64,000 nucleotides of DNA from contig NZ_CADIKH010000010.1 in the NCBI RefSeq assembly GCF_902859855.1, forward strand, positions 158,007 through 222,006, given 5' to 3'. Under the pieces are notes generated by a model. That model did no database searches. It was not told the DNA's origin and saw only the letters and a program-made list of their open reading frames with translations. Position numbers and translations under genes: made by a program. Origin of the DNA: Paraburkholderia humisilvae (GTDB lineage Bacteria > Pseudomonadota > Gammaproteobacteria > Burkholderiales > Burkholderiaceae). Positions 20,440 through 32,060 of this stretch are shown here, piece by piece; the first letter of the stretch is position 1, and each line of letters opens with the position of its first letter.

Positions 20440-21198
20440 ATGCCTGATTCCGACGCTTTTTCTACCGTTCGCGCGATCGTCACCGGACATACGCGCGGAC
20501 TCGGCGAAGCGCTTGCCGAAGCGCTGCTCGCGCGCGGCATCGCGGTACTTGGGCTATCGCGCACGAAACACCAGACGCTGACATCACGCGACCGATGTGT
20601 ATTCGAGCAGGTCGAACTCGATCTCGCGAATCTCGAGCACATCACCCGATGGCTTGCCGGCAACGCTCTGCAGCGGTTTATCGGCGATGCGCAGCGCGTG
20701 CCGCTGTTCAATAACGCGGGCACCGTGCAACCGATCGGCCCATTCGATGCGCAGGAGCCAACGGCCGTCGCTCAATCGGTGGTCCTGAATGTCGCCGCGC
20801 CATTGATGCTATCGAGTGCCTTCGCTTCGGCAAGCGCCCATGCGGCAGACCGTCGTATCGTTCATATCTCGAGCGGCGCGGGACGCAATCCGTACGCGGG
20901 GTGGGCCGTGTATTGCGCAACCAAGGCCGCTCTCGACCACCATGCGCGTGCGGTGGCCCTCGATTCGAATCGCGCGCTGCGCATTGGCAGCATCGCGCCA
21001 GGCACGCTCGATACGGACATGCAGGCCGAGCTTCGCGCAACCCGCCTCGATCGCTTCCCGATGCGCGAGCGGTTCGCGGAATACAAGCGCACCGGCGCGC
21101 TGACCCACCCGCACGACGCAGCGGCAAAGATGCTCGACTACGTATTAAGCGACGCGTTCGGCGCCGCGCCGATCGCGGATCTTAGAGAGTTGCCGTAA
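20440..21198 (+). CDS. Short-chain dehydrogenase/reductase
   Basis: 252 residues, classical SDR. The cofactor-binding motif is TGHTRGLG, NNAG is present at the beta-4 end, the catalytic Ser lies in HISSGAG and the YxxxK pair in YCATK. C-terminally it has PGTLDTDM. SRTK after beta-2 suggests NADPH preference, as in sepiapterin-reductase-like members. It follows the GlxA-type regulator in the same direction and may be controlled by it. The substrate is unknown. Confidence 0.85.
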   Translation: MPDSDAFSTVRAIVTGHTRGLGEALAEALLARGIAVLGLSRTKHQTLTSRDRCVFEQVELDLANLEHITRWLAGNALQRFIGDAQRVPLFNNAGTVQPIGPFDAQEPTAVAQSVVLNVAAPLMLSSAFASASAHAADRRIVHISSGAGRNPYAGWAVYCATKAALDHHARAVALDSNRALRIGSIAPGTLDTDMQAELRATRLDRFPMRERFAEYKRTGALTHPHDAAAKMLDYVLSDAFGAAPIADLRELP

Positions 21199-21518
21199 CG
21201 CCCCACCCTCACCCCTATCCGACACCCACCATCCGCCACACGCGCTATCCGTCGGTCAGACGCCGGATAGCGCGCATCGACAATCCGGCACTGATTGATT
21301 TTCGAAGCGAAATCTGATTGTTTCGATTTTTTTCATGCCGCGTACATTTATTTTAATAAGCCGGTTTGTTTTTTTTTGCAATTTCCCGTTGTAGCGTCTT
21401 ATTGCCTGATCGGACGAAAGCATTGCTGATGATTCGGCGCCCCGCAACTGCGTCCCGCTACCCCCGCGTTCGCAGCGGCGACGGCAATGAGCGCGTCACA
21501 ACGAAAGGGGACCGGCAC
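21199..21518. other. 320-bp intergenic region, AT-rich in its middle
   Basis: Between about 21290 and 21390 the DNA is AT-rich, with T-runs and ATTTATTTTAATAAG, probably the promoter region of the acyltransferase. No gene is apparent. Confidence 0.45.
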
Positions 21519-22700
21519 ATGGTGCACATGGACGTGCGGGAAAAGCGGTATGAAGTACTGGATGGACTGCGAGGTGTCGCCGCGATCGGCGTGATGCTGA
21601 TGCACTACTCGGAAAACACCGGTCGCATGTTATTCGTGAACGCGGATATCGCAGTCGATCTGTTTTTCGTGCTCAGCGGCTTTGTGCTGATGCACTCGTA
21701 CAGAAGCAAGCTGCTACTGGGCCTGAGCGCCCGCGAGTACGTCAGGAAACGCATTATCCGGTTGTACCCGATGTTCGCCATTTCGATGGCGATCGGCATC
21801 CCCGCGCTCATCGCCGCCGCAATGATCGGGCTCGCCGATTATCCGCTGCGCTCGATCATCGTCGCGTCGCTGGACAATCTGCTATTCCTGCCCTATCTCG
21901 GCGATCACGGCGTCGCCAACATGGTAAGCGGCGCTGCGCACTTGCCGGTTGAAAAGTATACGGTCGGGGAAATCTTTCCGGCCAATCCGTCCGCCTGGTC
22001 GCTGTTCTTCGAAATGTGCGCGAGCGTCGCGCTGCTGGTGCTGATCCGCCTGCAACGGCGCGATCTGATCAAACTGATCATTGCCAGCGCGATCCTGCTG
22101 TTCGGCACCGGCGTGTTGTTAGGCTTCGAGCACAAGAACGCAATACCGGTATTTTTTGGCGCCGGCTGGGGAACCCGTAATTTTTTCGCAGGATTTATTC
22201 GCGTGTCCTACGGATTTTCCATGGGCGTGCTGATCTATTCGCTGCATGAAAACCAAACACCGCTGAAATTCGGCAGAGCGCTGTCCGCGGTCATTCGCAA
22301 CGATCTTGCGCTATACCTGCTGTTCGCCGTCGCCATTGCCTGTCCGTTTGGCATGAAAGGCCTGTATCCGATGGCGGTGATTTTTTTCGTTGCGCCGCTG
22401 ATGGTCTATTGCGGCGCGAATATCGCGCCGACCGGACGTGTCGGCGCACGGGTCGCGCATTTTCTGGGCTGGATGTCCTACCCGATCTACTGCCTGCACT
22501 TTCCGATCGGCCGGCTGATCTTTATGTATTTCCCCGGCAGCGAGCATCGCCCGGCACAGGCGATCGCGCTATCGGTCGCGCTAACGATCGTGATTTCGGT
22601 GATCGTCACGAAGCTGCTCGAGGAACCGGTGCGCACGTATCTGACGAAGAAGTTTGCGTCAAGAGCACGCGTGGGCTTGAAGGCGGAGTCCGTTGTTTAA
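21519..22700 (+). CDS. Acyltransferase family 3 membrane protein
   Basis: 393 residues from the ATG at 21519, with AAAGGGG eight bases upstream. About ten membrane segments and the N-terminal LDGLRGVAAIGVMLMHYS, with the conserved catalytic His, mark the acyltransferase-3 (OafA/NodX-like) family. These enzymes O-acylate surface polysaccharides, lipopolysaccharide or exported metabolites at the inner membrane. A second family landmark is DLFFVLSGFVLMHSY, and the C-terminal YPIYCLHFPIGRLIF is also typical. It stands alone, without neighbouring glycosyltransferases, so the acceptor is unknown. The AT-rich promoter could mean transfer or silencing. Confidence 0.85.
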   Translation: MVHMDVREKRYEVLDGLRGVAAIGVMLMHYSENTGRMLFVNADIAVDLFFVLSGFVLMHSYRSKLLLGLSAREYVRKRIIRLYPMFAISMAIGIPALIAAAMIGLADYPLRSIIVASLDNLLFLPYLGDHGVANMVSGAAHLPVEKYTVGEIFPANPSAWSLFFEMCASVALLVLIRLQRRDLIKLIIASAILLFGTGVLLGFEHKNAIPVFFGAGWGTRNFFAGFIRVSYGFSMGVLIYSLHENQTPLKFGRALSAVIRNDLALYLLFAVAIACPFGMKGLYPMAVIFFVAPLMVYCGANIAPTGRVGARVAHFLGWMSYPIYCLHFPIGRLIFMYFPGSEHRPAQAIALSVALTIVISVIVTKLLEEPVRTYLTKKFASRARVGLKAESVV

Positions 22701-22881
22701 CCGGCATGACACTCCGGAACGCCCGGCAACACTCAATGCATTCTGGTTTGGGCCCGAAGTTGTGCTCCAGCTTGCAGCCGCGCATTGCCCCCGAAAACCC
22801 TCACCTTTGCACCCCGCGTCGACCATCAGCGGGCGCACGATTCCACTGAATGTCACTGGGAAAGCGGCACTTGCGCGCGAT

Positions 22882-22914
22882 CGCAAAACAAAAAGCGAGT
22901 GCCGCGGCACTCGC
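22882..22914 (-). terminator. Intrinsic terminator of the arabinose import operon
   Basis: A perfect palindrome, GCGAGTGCCGCGGCACTCGC (22895-22914), is followed on the minus strand by TTTTTGTTTTGC. It lies 58 bp past the AraH stop codon, as expected for the end of that operon. Confidence 0.9.
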
Positions 22915-22972
22915 TCCCGAAAACACTCACCTCAGTGTGCCGCGCACCGCGGCAGCACGTAGGCTGAATGCG

Positions 22973-23983
22973 TCAAACCTTGCGGCGGCTGCGACGGAAC
23001 TGGTCGAACAGCACCGCCAGCAGCAGAATCCCGCCGCGAATCAGATACTGATAGAACGTCGGCACATTCAAGAGGCTCATCGCGTCCTGCACCGAGCCCA
23101 TGATCAGCACGCCGACCAGCACGCCGGAAATCGTCGCGACACCGCCGGTCAACGACACGCCGCCCAGCACGCACGCCGAAATCACACCGAGTTCGAGGCC
23201 CACCGACGTCTTCGGATCACCGAGGCTCATCCGTGATGCGAGCATCACGCCGGCAAAACCGGTCACGAGGCCCTGCAGCACGAACACCGTAATCTTGATG
23301 CGCGTAACCGGCAAACCCGCCAGCAACGCCGCTTCGCCATTCCCGCCGACCGCCAGCACGTTCTTGCCGAACACGGTCTTGCGCAGCAGGAAGCCGAACA
23401 GCACGAAGCCGACGATGTTGCTCCAGATCGGAAACGAAATGCCGAGGAACGACCCGCCACCGAGATCGAAGAAGCGCTCTTCGGAAATCATCACCGCGTC
23501 GCCGTTCGATGTGATGTACGCAAGACCGCGCACGACTTCCATCATTGCGAGCGTGACGATCAGCGAGTTGATCTTGTAGCGCGCCACCAGCACGCCGTTC
23601 ACGAGTCCGACCGCGCCGCCCGCCAGCACACCCCCAGCGACGCCGAGCATCACGCTATGCGTGGCCGTAATCAAGGTTGACGCGGCCACACCCGAAAACG
23701 CGACGATCGACGCGACCGACAGGTCGACTTCACCGAGCGCCAGCACGAACATCATCGTCACCGAGATCGAGCCGATCAGCGTGACGGACAGCAACAGGCC
23801 CTGCATGTTGCGGGTCGTCAGGAAGTCCGGCACGGTCGCCGACAGCACCGCGAACAGGATGATGAACACCATCACGATGCCGGACTTGTTGATCAGATCC
23901 CAGGTGCGTGCGGCGTGCGACGGCGCGCCAGGCTGCGCGGCACGGGTGGCTTGGGTGGTCGGAGTTTGCATGGTCATCTTCAT
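22973..23983 (-). CDS. araH: L-arabinose ABC transporter permease AraH
   Basis: 336 residues, a BPD_transp_2 (RbsC/AraH-type) permease with about ten membrane segments. Landmarks include ALGEVDLSVASIVAFSGV and the late GGVSLTGGVATISGVLVGVLIMGSVQDAMSLL stretch, where the EAA-like loop contacts the ATPase. It is the last gene of the minus-strand operon, 42 bp after AraG, and is followed by a strong terminator. Specificity for L-arabinose is inferred from operon neighbours that encode arabinose oxidation enzymes; related sugars such as D-galactose or D-fucose may share the pathway. Confidence 0.85.
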   Translation of the reverse strand: MKMTMQTPTTQATRAAQPGAPSHAARTWDLINKSGIVMVFIILFAVLSATVPDFLTTRNMQGLLLSVTLIGSISVTMMFVLALGEVDLSVASIVAFSGVAASTLITATHSVMLGVAGGVLAGGAVGLVNGVLVARYKINSLIVTLAMMEVVRGLAYITSNGDAVMISEERFFDLGGGSFLGISFPIWSNIVGFVLFGFLLRKTVFGKNVLAVGGNGEAALLAGLPVTRIKITVFVLQGLVTGFAGVMLASRMSLGDPKTSVGLELGVISACVLGGVSLTGGVATISGVLVGVLIMGSVQDAMSLLNVPTFYQYLIRGGILLLAVLFDQFRRSRRKV

Positions 23984-24025
23984 CCAGTGGCGCGCGCTGA
24001 CCCGCGCGCGATTGCTGTCCGCCGC

Positions 24026-25567
24026 TCAATGCGGCAGAGCCAGTTTGATCAATTGGTCAGGAGTGGCCTGCGCCTTCGGCAGATCGCCGACAATGCGCCC
24101 TTCTTTCATCACCAGCACGCGATCGGCAATGCCGATCACTTCCGCGAGGTCGCTCGATACCACCACGACCGTGCGTCCCGCTTCCGCGAGTTCGTACAGC
24201 AATTCGTAGATTTCCGAGCGGGCGCCGACGTCGATACCACGCGTCGGCTCGTCAAGCAGGAAGATGTCGATGCGCTCGGCGAGCCAGCGCGACAGAATCA
24301 CCTTCTGCTGATTGCCACCCGACAGCGTGCCGATCGCCGTTTCGGTGTTGCGTGTCTTGATCGACAGCTTGTCGATGTACTCGCGCGCGAGATCGCGCTC
24401 GCGCCGCGCATTCAACAGGAAGCGCGCCGCGCTGAAATGACGCCGCGCGCTGATATTCAGATTGTCGGCAACCGATGCGATCGCAACGATTCCTTCCTGC
24501 TTGCGATCCTCCGGGCACAGCGCGATGCCGGCGCGCACTGCGTCGCGCGGCGTCGAGAATGCAACGCGCTTGCCGTTCAGTTCGACATGGCCTTCGCGCG
24601 GCTGCACCGCGCCGTAGATCAGCTTCATCAGTTCGGAGCGCCCTGCGCCGACCAGCCCGAAGAAGCCGACAATCTCGCCCTTCCTCGCGGCAAACGACAC
24701 TGGCTCCGAGAGCCCCGGCCCGAGCAGGCCCTTCACTTCGAGCTGCACATCGCCGGCCTTGCGCGGCCGGTAGCCGTATACATCCCGAATCGACCGGCCG
24801 ACCATGCAACTGATCAGCCGGTCGCGATCGAGGTCTGCAACCGATTCGAACGTTTCGATGCGACGCCCGTCACGGAACACCGTCACGCGGTCGCACAGTT
24901 CGTAAACTTCATCCATCCGATGCGTCACGTAGATCACCGCGCGGCCCTGCGCGCGCAACGCATTGATGATTCGAAAAAGATTCTCCGTTTCGCGTGCGGA
25001 CAGCGAACTGGTCGGCTCATCGAACGCGATCACGCGTGCGTCGCGCATCAGCGCCTTGCCAATTTCGATCATCTGCCGCTGCCCGATCGACAGGCGCTTC
25101 ACTTGCATGTTCGGGTCGATCGATTCGCCGAGGCGCTCGAGCTCGTCCATCGCGCGCTTCACCAGCGTCTTTTCGTCGAGCACGCCGAAGCGGTTCGGCA
25201 GTTGCCCGAGCATCAGGTTTTCCGCAACCGTGAGTTCCGGGACGAGATGCAACTCCTGGTAAATGATCGCGATGCCGGCCTCGATCGCCGCCTTGGTCGT
25301 CGTGAACTTGTGCTCGACACCCGCGAGGCGCAACGCGCCCGACGCGGGCTGATTCACGCCCGACAGCACCTTCAGAAGCGTCGATTTGCCTGCGCCGTTC
25401 TCGCCCATCAGGCCGTGCACTTCACCGCCGCGCACTTCGAACGACACGTTATCGAGCGCCAGCACGCCCGGGAAGCTGACGGAGATTCCGTCGAGTTCCA
25501 GGTACGTGCGGCCCTCGGCGCGCGGCCGCGTATGCGGCGCGGCGCCCGTTTCAGCATTGGCCATCAT
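24026..25567 (-). CDS. araG: L-arabinose ABC transporter ATP-binding protein AraG
   Basis: About 513 residues with two fused ABC domains, typical of sugar importers. The first has Walker [10 protein letters not shown] and Walker [13 protein letters not shown]; the second has a degenerate P-loop region (VGAGRSE), signature LSGGNQQK and Walker [14 protein letters not shown] start at an ATG in the MMANAETG cluster (25567) after GGAAA; a start at 25603 is possible. It lies between AraF and AraH in the usual araFGH order. It energises import of the sugar bound by AraF. Confidence 0.85.
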   Translation of the reverse strand: MMANAETGAAPHTRPRAEGRTYLELDGISVSFPGVLALDNVSFEVRGGEVHGLMGENGAGKSTLLKVLSGVNQPASGALRLAGVEHKFTTTKAAIEAGIAIIYQELHLVPELTVAENLMLGQLPNRFGVLDEKTLVKRAMDELERLGESIDPNMQVKRLSIGQRQMIEIGKALMRDARVIAFDEPTSSLSARETENLFRIINALRAQGRAVIYVTHRMDEVYELCDRVTVFRDGRRIETFESVADLDRDRLISCMVGRSIRDVYGYRPRKAGDVQLEVKGLLGPGLSEPVSFAARKGEIVGFFGLVGAGRSELMKLIYGAVQPREGHVELNGKRVAFSTPRDAVRAGIALCPEDRKQEGIVAIASVADNLNISARRHFSAARFLLNARRERDLAREYIDKLSIKTRNTETAIGTLSGGNQQKVILSRWLAERIDIFLLDEPTRGIDVGARSEIYELLYELAEAGRTVVVVSSDLAEVIGIADRVLVMKEGRIVGDLPKAQATPDQLIKLALPH

Positions 25568-25650
25568 CGTGCATGTTTCCGTTGTTGCATCCCGCAGTAC
25601 CACGCGTTACGCAAGGCCAGGCCCTGGCGGCCCAGCCTCGCTCGGCTCGC

Positions 25651-26655
25651 TTAAATACCGAGTTCCGTACGCACGTCCTTCCAGTTTTCGCGCGTCATCA
25701 GCTTGCCGGTGGTCTGCGTGTCCGCCGGCGGCTGCTTGCCCGACTTGATCCAGTCGACGAGGTTCTGCGTGCTCTGCTTGCCGTGGTTCGTCGAGCTCAC
25801 CGCGATCGTGCCGTAGAAGCCCGTCGGTTCCTTCTTCTGGAACTCGGCGAAGGCTTCACCCGCGCCGTTGATGCCGACGCCGATCACATCGGTGCCCGGA
25901 ATGTGCAACTGCTCGGTCGCGCGCACGCCGCCCAGCACCGACTCTTCGTTCAGCGCGAAGATCACCCACTTCTTGATGTTCGGGTGCTTCGACAGAACCG
26001 GCGACGCCGCGTTGAAGCCGCCTTCGTCGTCGGTGGTCTTTTGCGGCGCGTCGAAGATGTTGTCCTTCTTGAAGCCGTTGGCGACCAGCGTTTCGGTTGC
26101 GCCGTCGGTGCGCAGCTTCGCGGTCGGCAGCTCATAGTCGGTGATGCGGATCGCGCCGACTTCTTCCGGCTTCCAGCCGCGCTTCTTCATTTCGTCGGAG
26201 ATCGCCTGGCCAACCTGGTTGCCGATCTTGAACGCGGACATGCCCAGGTGCGGGACGCCGGCGAGCGGCTTGCCGTTCGAATCGACAAGCTGGTCGTCAA
26301 CCGTCACGAACTTCATGTTGTAGCGCTTTGCACGCGCCTGAATGGCCGGTCCGAGACGCACGTCCGGCGGGCAGATCACGAAGCCCTGCGCGCCTTGCGC
26401 ACCGAGGTTGTCAATCGCCGCGAGCACCTTCTCGCCGTCGGGCGTGCCGATGTTGACCACCGAGAAGCCTTCCTTCTGGCCCAGCGCGGTCGCTGCCTTC
26501 TCTTCGTTGATGAACCATGCCTGCTCCGGCATCTTGACGAGCACGCCGATCTTCAGCGGTGCGTCGGCATGGGCGGACAGCGGCAGCGCGAACGGCGCCG
26601 CGCACAGTGCGGCAACCAGCGCGGACAGCGTCAGGCGGCGAATCGGGTTGGTCAT
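25651..26655 (-). CDS. araF: L-arabinose-binding periplasmic protein AraF
   Basis: 334 residues with a signal peptide (MTNPIRRLTLSALVAALCAAPFALP, cleavage near AHADA) and a periplasmic-binding type I sugar fold. Phrases include KIGVLVKMPEQAWFINEEKAA, GFVICPPDVRLGPAIQARAKRYNMK and VIGVGINGAGEA. It resembles E. coli AraF in the WFINEE region and the late NHGKQS stretch. It is transcribed downstream of the sugar dehydrogenase across a 133-bp gap that contains a GC hairpin, and upstream of araG. Confidence 0.85.
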   Translation of the reverse strand: MTNPIRRLTLSALVAALCAAPFALPLSAHADAPLKIGVLVKMPEQAWFINEEKAATALGQKEGFSVVNIGTPDGEKVLAAIDNLGAQGAQGFVICPPDVRLGPAIQARAKRYNMKFVTVDDQLVDSNGKPLAGVPHLGMSAFKIGNQVGQAISDEMKKRGWKPEEVGAIRITDYELPTAKLRTDGATETLVANGFKKDNIFDAPQKTTDDEGGFNAASPVLSKHPNIKKWVIFALNEESVLGGVRATEQLHIPGTDVIGVGINGAGEAFAEFQKKEPTGFYGTIAVSSTNHGKQSTQNLVDWIKSGKQPPADTQTTGKLMTRENWKDVRTELGI

Positions 26656-26720
26656 GCTTGTCTCCTTCGTAAAGTCGTTACGACCGTAGGTGCGGGTTGA
26701 TTACTATGACTGCGGTACGC

Positions 26721-26750
26721 GCGCGCACGTCGACACCCCTCGGTGCGCGC
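26721..26750. other. GC hairpin between dehydrogenase and araF
   Basis: GCGCGCAC and GTGCGCGC form a perfect 8-bp stem with a 14-nt loop in the gap between the two genes. Such intercistronic hairpins often set differential expression of the binding protein; there is no T-run, so it is not a clear terminator. Confidence 0.5.
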
Positions 26751-26788
26751 AGCACCGCGTTCTCTCTTGTTACCTGGTGTTGTCCTGC

Positions 26789-28688
<1,900 letters not shown>

Positions 28689-28925
28689 ACGGGCGCTATA
28701 TTCTGAATAGCCAAACTATATGCGCGAGTGATGCGTCTAGTGATTAGTGTTTTCCCCCATTCTCGACGCGCAAAAAGTCATTCTATTTGTTCGCGAGTGC
28801 GAGTAAATTCTGGATATGTGGCACGTAATATCGTTGACATTTATAACCCTGTGCCAGAATTCGCCCGACTCCGCCATTGTGAAAAGTCTTGCTACAACGC
28901 AGCTTGGCTTCGGCGGCCCGCATCG

Positions 28926-28944
28926 AATATAGTATTACTATATT
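28926..28944. promoter_or_regulatory. Dyad operator in the arabonate dehydratase promoter
   Basis: AATATAGTATTACTATATT is a perfect 8-bp inverted repeat with a 3-bp spacer, ending 22 bp upstream of the dehydratase start. Related halves (CTATATT, ACTATAT) lie at about 28695-28720 near the divergent operon start. The GntR-family gene at 30813-31541 is the obvious candidate binder. Confidence 0.7.
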
Positions 28945-28966
28945 GTCCAAATCCGAATGGAACACC

Positions 28967-30709
28967 ATGACTGATCAACCCCGCAAGCTCCGCTCGGCCC
29001 AGTGGTTCGGCACGGCCGACAAGAACGGCTTCATGTACCGCAGCTGGATGAAAAACCAGGGCATTCCGGACCACGAATTCGAAGGTAAGCCGATCATCGG
29101 CATCTGCAATACGTTCTCCGAACTCACGCCCTGCAATGCGCACTTTCGCAAGCTCGCTGAGCACGTCAAGCGCGGCGTGTTCGAAGCGGGCGGCTTCCCG
29201 GTCGAATTCCCGGTGTTCTCGAATGGCGAGTCGAACCTGCGGCCCACCGCGATGTTCACGCGCAACCTCGCGAGCATGGACGTCGAAGAATCGATCCGCG
29301 GCAATCCGCTCGATGCCGTCGTGCTGCTCGCCGGCTGCGACAAGACCACGCCCGCGCTGCTGATGGGCGCGGCCAGCTGCGACGTGCCGGCCATTCTGGT
29401 GACCGGCGGGCCGATGCTCAACGGCAAGCATCATGGCCGCGACATCGGTTCGGGCACCGTCGTCTGGCAACTCTCCGAGCAGGTTAAGGCCGGCAAGATT
29501 TCGATTCACGAATTCATGTCCGCCGAAGCGGGCATGTCGCGGTCGGCCGGCACCTGCAACACGATGGGCACCGCGTCGACGATGGCGTGCATGGCCGAAG
29601 CGCTCGGCGTGACGCTGCCGCACAACGCGGCGATTCCCGCGGTCGACGCGCGCCGCTATGTGCTTGCGCATCTGTCCGGCATGCGCATCGTCGAGATGGC
29701 GCTGCAAGACTTGCGGCTGTCAAAGCTGCTCACGCGCGAAGCATTCGAGAACGCGATCCGCGCGAACGCGGCAATCGGCGGCTCGACCAACGCGGCGATT
29801 CACCTGAAGGCGATCGCCGGGCGCATCGGTGTCGATCTTGCGCTCGACGACTGGACGCGCGTCGGCCGCGGCACGCCGACCATCGTCGACCTGCAGCCTT
29901 CGGGCCGCTTCCTGATGGAGGAGTTCTATTACGCGGGCGGCCTGCCTGCCGTGCTGCGCCGTCTCGGCGAAGCCGGCCTGCTGCCGCATCCGGACGCGCT
30001 GACGGCTAACGGCCGCACGCTATGGGAGAACGTCAAGGAAGCGCCGAACTATAACGAAGAAGTGATCCGCCCGCTCAACAATCCGCTCGTCACCGATGGC
30101 GGCCTGTGCGTGCTGCGCGGCAACCTCGCGCCGAATGGTGCAGTGCTCAAGCCGTCGGCGGCAACGCCCGCGCTGCTCAAGCATCGCGGCCGCGCGGTCG
30201 TGTTCGAGAACTTCGACGACTACAAGAAGCGCATCGTCGACCCGGATCTCGAAGTCACCGCGGACTCGGTGCTCGTGATGAAGAATTGCGGCCCGAAGGG
30301 CTACCCCGGCATGGCTGAAGTCGGCAACATGGGCCTGCCGCCGAAGCTCCTCGCACAGGGCGTGACCGACATGGTGCGGGTGTCCGACGCGCGGATGAGC
30401 GGCACCGCATACGGCACCGTGGTGCTGCACGTCGCGCCCGAAGCACGGGCGGGCGGGCCGCTGGCGGTCGTGCGCAACGGTGACTGGATCGAGCTCGATT
30501 GCGAAGCGGGCCGGCTGCACATCGACATTGACGACAAGGAAATGGCCGCGCGCCTTGCCGCATGGAAGGAAGCGCAGACGCGCAACCCGAAGGATGCGAG
30601 CGGCTATCGGAACCTGTACGTCGAGCATGTGCTGCAAGCCGACGAAGGCTGCGACTTCGACTTCCTGGTCGGCTGCCGCGGCGCGGAGGTGCCGCCGCAC
30701 TCGCACTAA
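28967..30709 (+). CDS. L-arabonate dehydratase (IlvD/Edd family)
   Basis: 580 residues, a dihydroxy-acid-dehydratase-fold Fe-S enzyme. Cluster and active-site segments include GCDKTTPALLMGA, AGTCNTMGTAST and MKNCGPKGYPGM, with GGSTNAAIHL and SDARMSGTAYG. I start at MTDQPRK (28967), just after the operator and promoter. The sugar-acid subclass acts on L-arabonate, giving 2-keto-3-deoxy-L-arabonate. The divergent operon supplies the next enzyme and the importer, which supports this substrate. An intrinsic terminator follows, and the GntR gene downstream is convergent. Confidence 0.85.
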   Translation: MTDQPRKLRSAQWFGTADKNGFMYRSWMKNQGIPDHEFEGKPIIGICNTFSELTPCNAHFRKLAEHVKRGVFEAGGFPVEFPVFSNGESNLRPTAMFTRNLASMDVEESIRGNPLDAVVLLAGCDKTTPALLMGAASCDVPAILVTGGPMLNGKHHGRDIGSGTVVWQLSEQVKAGKISIHEFMSAEAGMSRSAGTCNTMGTASTMACMAEALGVTLPHNAAIPAVDARRYVLAHLSGMRIVEMALQDLRLSKLLTREAFENAIRANAAIGGSTNAAIHLKAIAGRIGVDLALDDWTRVGRGTPTIVDLQPSGRFLMEEFYYAGGLPAVLRRLGEAGLLPHPDALTANGRTLWENVKEAPNYNEEVIRPLNNPLVTDGGLCVLRGNLAPNGAVLKPSAATPALLKHRGRAVVFENFDDYKKRIVDPDLEVTADSVLVMKNCGPKGYPGMAEVGNMGLPPKLLAQGVTDMVRVSDARMSGTAYGTVVLHVAPEARAGGPLAVVRNGDWIELDCEAGRLHIDIDDKEMAARLAAWKEAQTRNPKDASGYRNLYVEHVLQADEGCDFDFLVGCRGAEVPPHSH

Positions 30710-30719
30710 GCATGCGATT

Positions 30720-30740
30720 GGGCCGTCAGGCCCTTTTCCC
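30720..30740 (+). terminator. Rho-independent terminator after arabonate dehydratase
   Basis: A GGGCC/GGCCC stem with a GTCA loop is followed by TTTTCCCTT, ten bases past the stop codon. Confidence 0.7.
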
Positions 30741-30812
30741 TTCTGGGACTTTCCGCATGAAGCCGGCGCGATGGTTGCGCCGGCAAGCATCTTCCCGGCG
30801 CGCGCCGGCAGC

Positions 30813-31541
30813 TCAGCCGAGGCCGCGCGCCGCCAGCCCGAGAATCGAATTGGCGTCCGCGCGCGCGTTCTCGAGCTGGACAAGGCTCGCCTGCCGCGCG
30901 CCGAGCGCATCGCGATTCAGGATCGCGGTCAGAATCGCCTTATGGCGCGGCAGCGACAACGCGTGGGTATCCGGGTGACGGCTCGTCAGCTTGATCGACT
31001 CCGATAGCGCGAGCGACATCATGTTGCCGATGTACGCGAGCATGTCGTTGTGCGTTGCAGCCATGATCGCGCGGTGAAATTCAAGGTCCGGCTCAAGCAG
31101 CGCGCCCGCGTTCTGCGCGTGTTCCATACGGTCATACGCCGAACCGATTCGCTCGAGGTCTTCGTCGGTCGCAGCGGTCGCCGCGAGCGCGGCCGCCGCG
31201 GGTTCAATGATGCGGCGCACCGTCATCAGCGCGAGGAAGAACTCGCCTTCAGGGATGTTATTGAGCGTCCAGTACAACACGTCCGGATCGAGCATGTGCC
31301 ACTCTTCGCGCGCACGCACGATACTTCCGACACGCGGCTTCGAAATGACGAGCCCCTTCGCGACCAGCACGCGCGTCGCCTCGCGCAAAACCGGGCGGCT
31401 CACACCGTACTGTTCACAGAGTGTGGCCTCGGCCGGCAGCCGCTCGCCCGGCTTCAACCGTCCGCTGACGATCTCGATGCCGAGTTCCTGCACGATCCGG
31501 GCGTGCATGCTTTTTCGCTTCTGGAGGTGCCGATAGTCCAT
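30813..31541 (-). CDS. GntR-family (FadR/FCD) transcriptional regulator
   Basis: 242 residues from the ATG at 31541; the much longer upstream extension is rejected. The N-terminal winged helix reads GRLKPGERLPAEATLCEQYGVSRPVLREATRVL, in outline. The C-terminal FCD helical domain has DLEFHRAIMAATHND and HKAILTAILNRDALGA, with Asp/His residues placed for metal or ligand binding. FCD-type GntR proteins are sugar-acid-responsive repressors. Its position next to arabonate dehydratase and the dyad at 28926-28944 suggest that it represses the arabinose genes until arabonate or KDA accumulates, which is inference. Confidence 0.85.
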   Translation of the reverse strand: MDYRHLQKRKSMHARIVQELGIEIVSGRLKPGERLPAEATLCEQYGVSRPVLREATRVLVAKGLVISKPRVGSIVRAREEWHMLDPDVLYWTLNNIPEGEFFLALMTVRRIIEPAAAALAATAATDEDLERIGSAYDRMEHAQNAGALLEPDLEFHRAIMAATHNDMLAYIGNMMSLALSESIKLTSRHPDTHALSLPRHKAILTAILNRDALGARQASLVQLENARADANSILGLAARGLG

Positions 31542-31743
31542 TGCCGTTTGTATTCGAAGCCGCTGAGGGCGGACTTTTGTGCGCGGAGCAGGTTGCGGCG
31601 AAACCGCCGTAGGCCGGCGTTCAGGTCCGGCCCGCAGGGGGCTGAGCAAGCATAGCATGTGCACCGCTGTATTGGCCGGGTTCGCTTCTTGCTTTTTTGT
31701 CAGCATAGCGGAAGATACCCGCCGTTTTAGCGAGGACACGACG

Positions 31744-31980
31744 ATGAAACGAAAATTCTTCGCTGTACTGCTGGCATTCATTGCCATGGGAAGCAGCGTG
31801 ACGTTTGCGGCGTCGCAAGACGACGAGGACAAGGCGTGCCGTAGCGATGCGTTCCGGCTTTGTTCATCGGAAATTCCGGACAGGGACAAGATCGAGGCGT
31901 GCATGAAACAGCACTACGATCAGCTATCGCCGCAGTGCAAGAAGGTATTCCAGTCATCGTCGTCGGACAGCGGCAAATAA
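31744..31980 (+). CDS. Small secreted cysteine-rich protein, 78 aa
   Basis: A signal peptide (MKRKFFAVLLAFIAMGSSVTFA) precedes a mature part of about 56 residues with four Cys in the order KACRSD, RLCSSEIPDRDKIEAC and PQCKK. Two disulfides in a helical hairpin are likely. The CxxxxxRLC...IxxCMxxHxxxLSxxCKxxF pattern resembles cysteine-rich repeat domains in periplasmic proteins. Function is unknown. It is followed after 80 bp by another small secreted protein, with an 8-bp GC hairpin between. The ATG at 31744 fits the signal peptide. Confidence 0.65.
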   Translation: MKRKFFAVLLAFIAMGSSVTFAASQDDEDKACRSDAFRLCSSEIPDRDKIEACMKQHYDQLSPQCKKVFQSSSSDSGK

Positions 31981-32011
31981 GCGCAACATGAGTGTCACCC
32001 AGCGAAACGAA

Positions 32012-32032
32012 TGCGCCGCCTATTGCGGCGCA
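32012..32032. other. GC hairpin between two small secreted-protein genes
   Basis: TGCGCCGC and GCGGCGCA form an 8-bp perfect stem with a CTATT loop, 31 bp after one stop and 28 bp before the next start. There is no T-run. Confidence 0.5.
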
Positions 32033-32060
32033 CGCCGGCGTTCAACAGGAGGATGTACCC

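Noticed and set aside
23915..25654. Long plus-strand open frame opposite araG
   Set aside because: A shadow of a gene with clear ABC motifs; it lacks a ribosome-binding site and recognisable domains.
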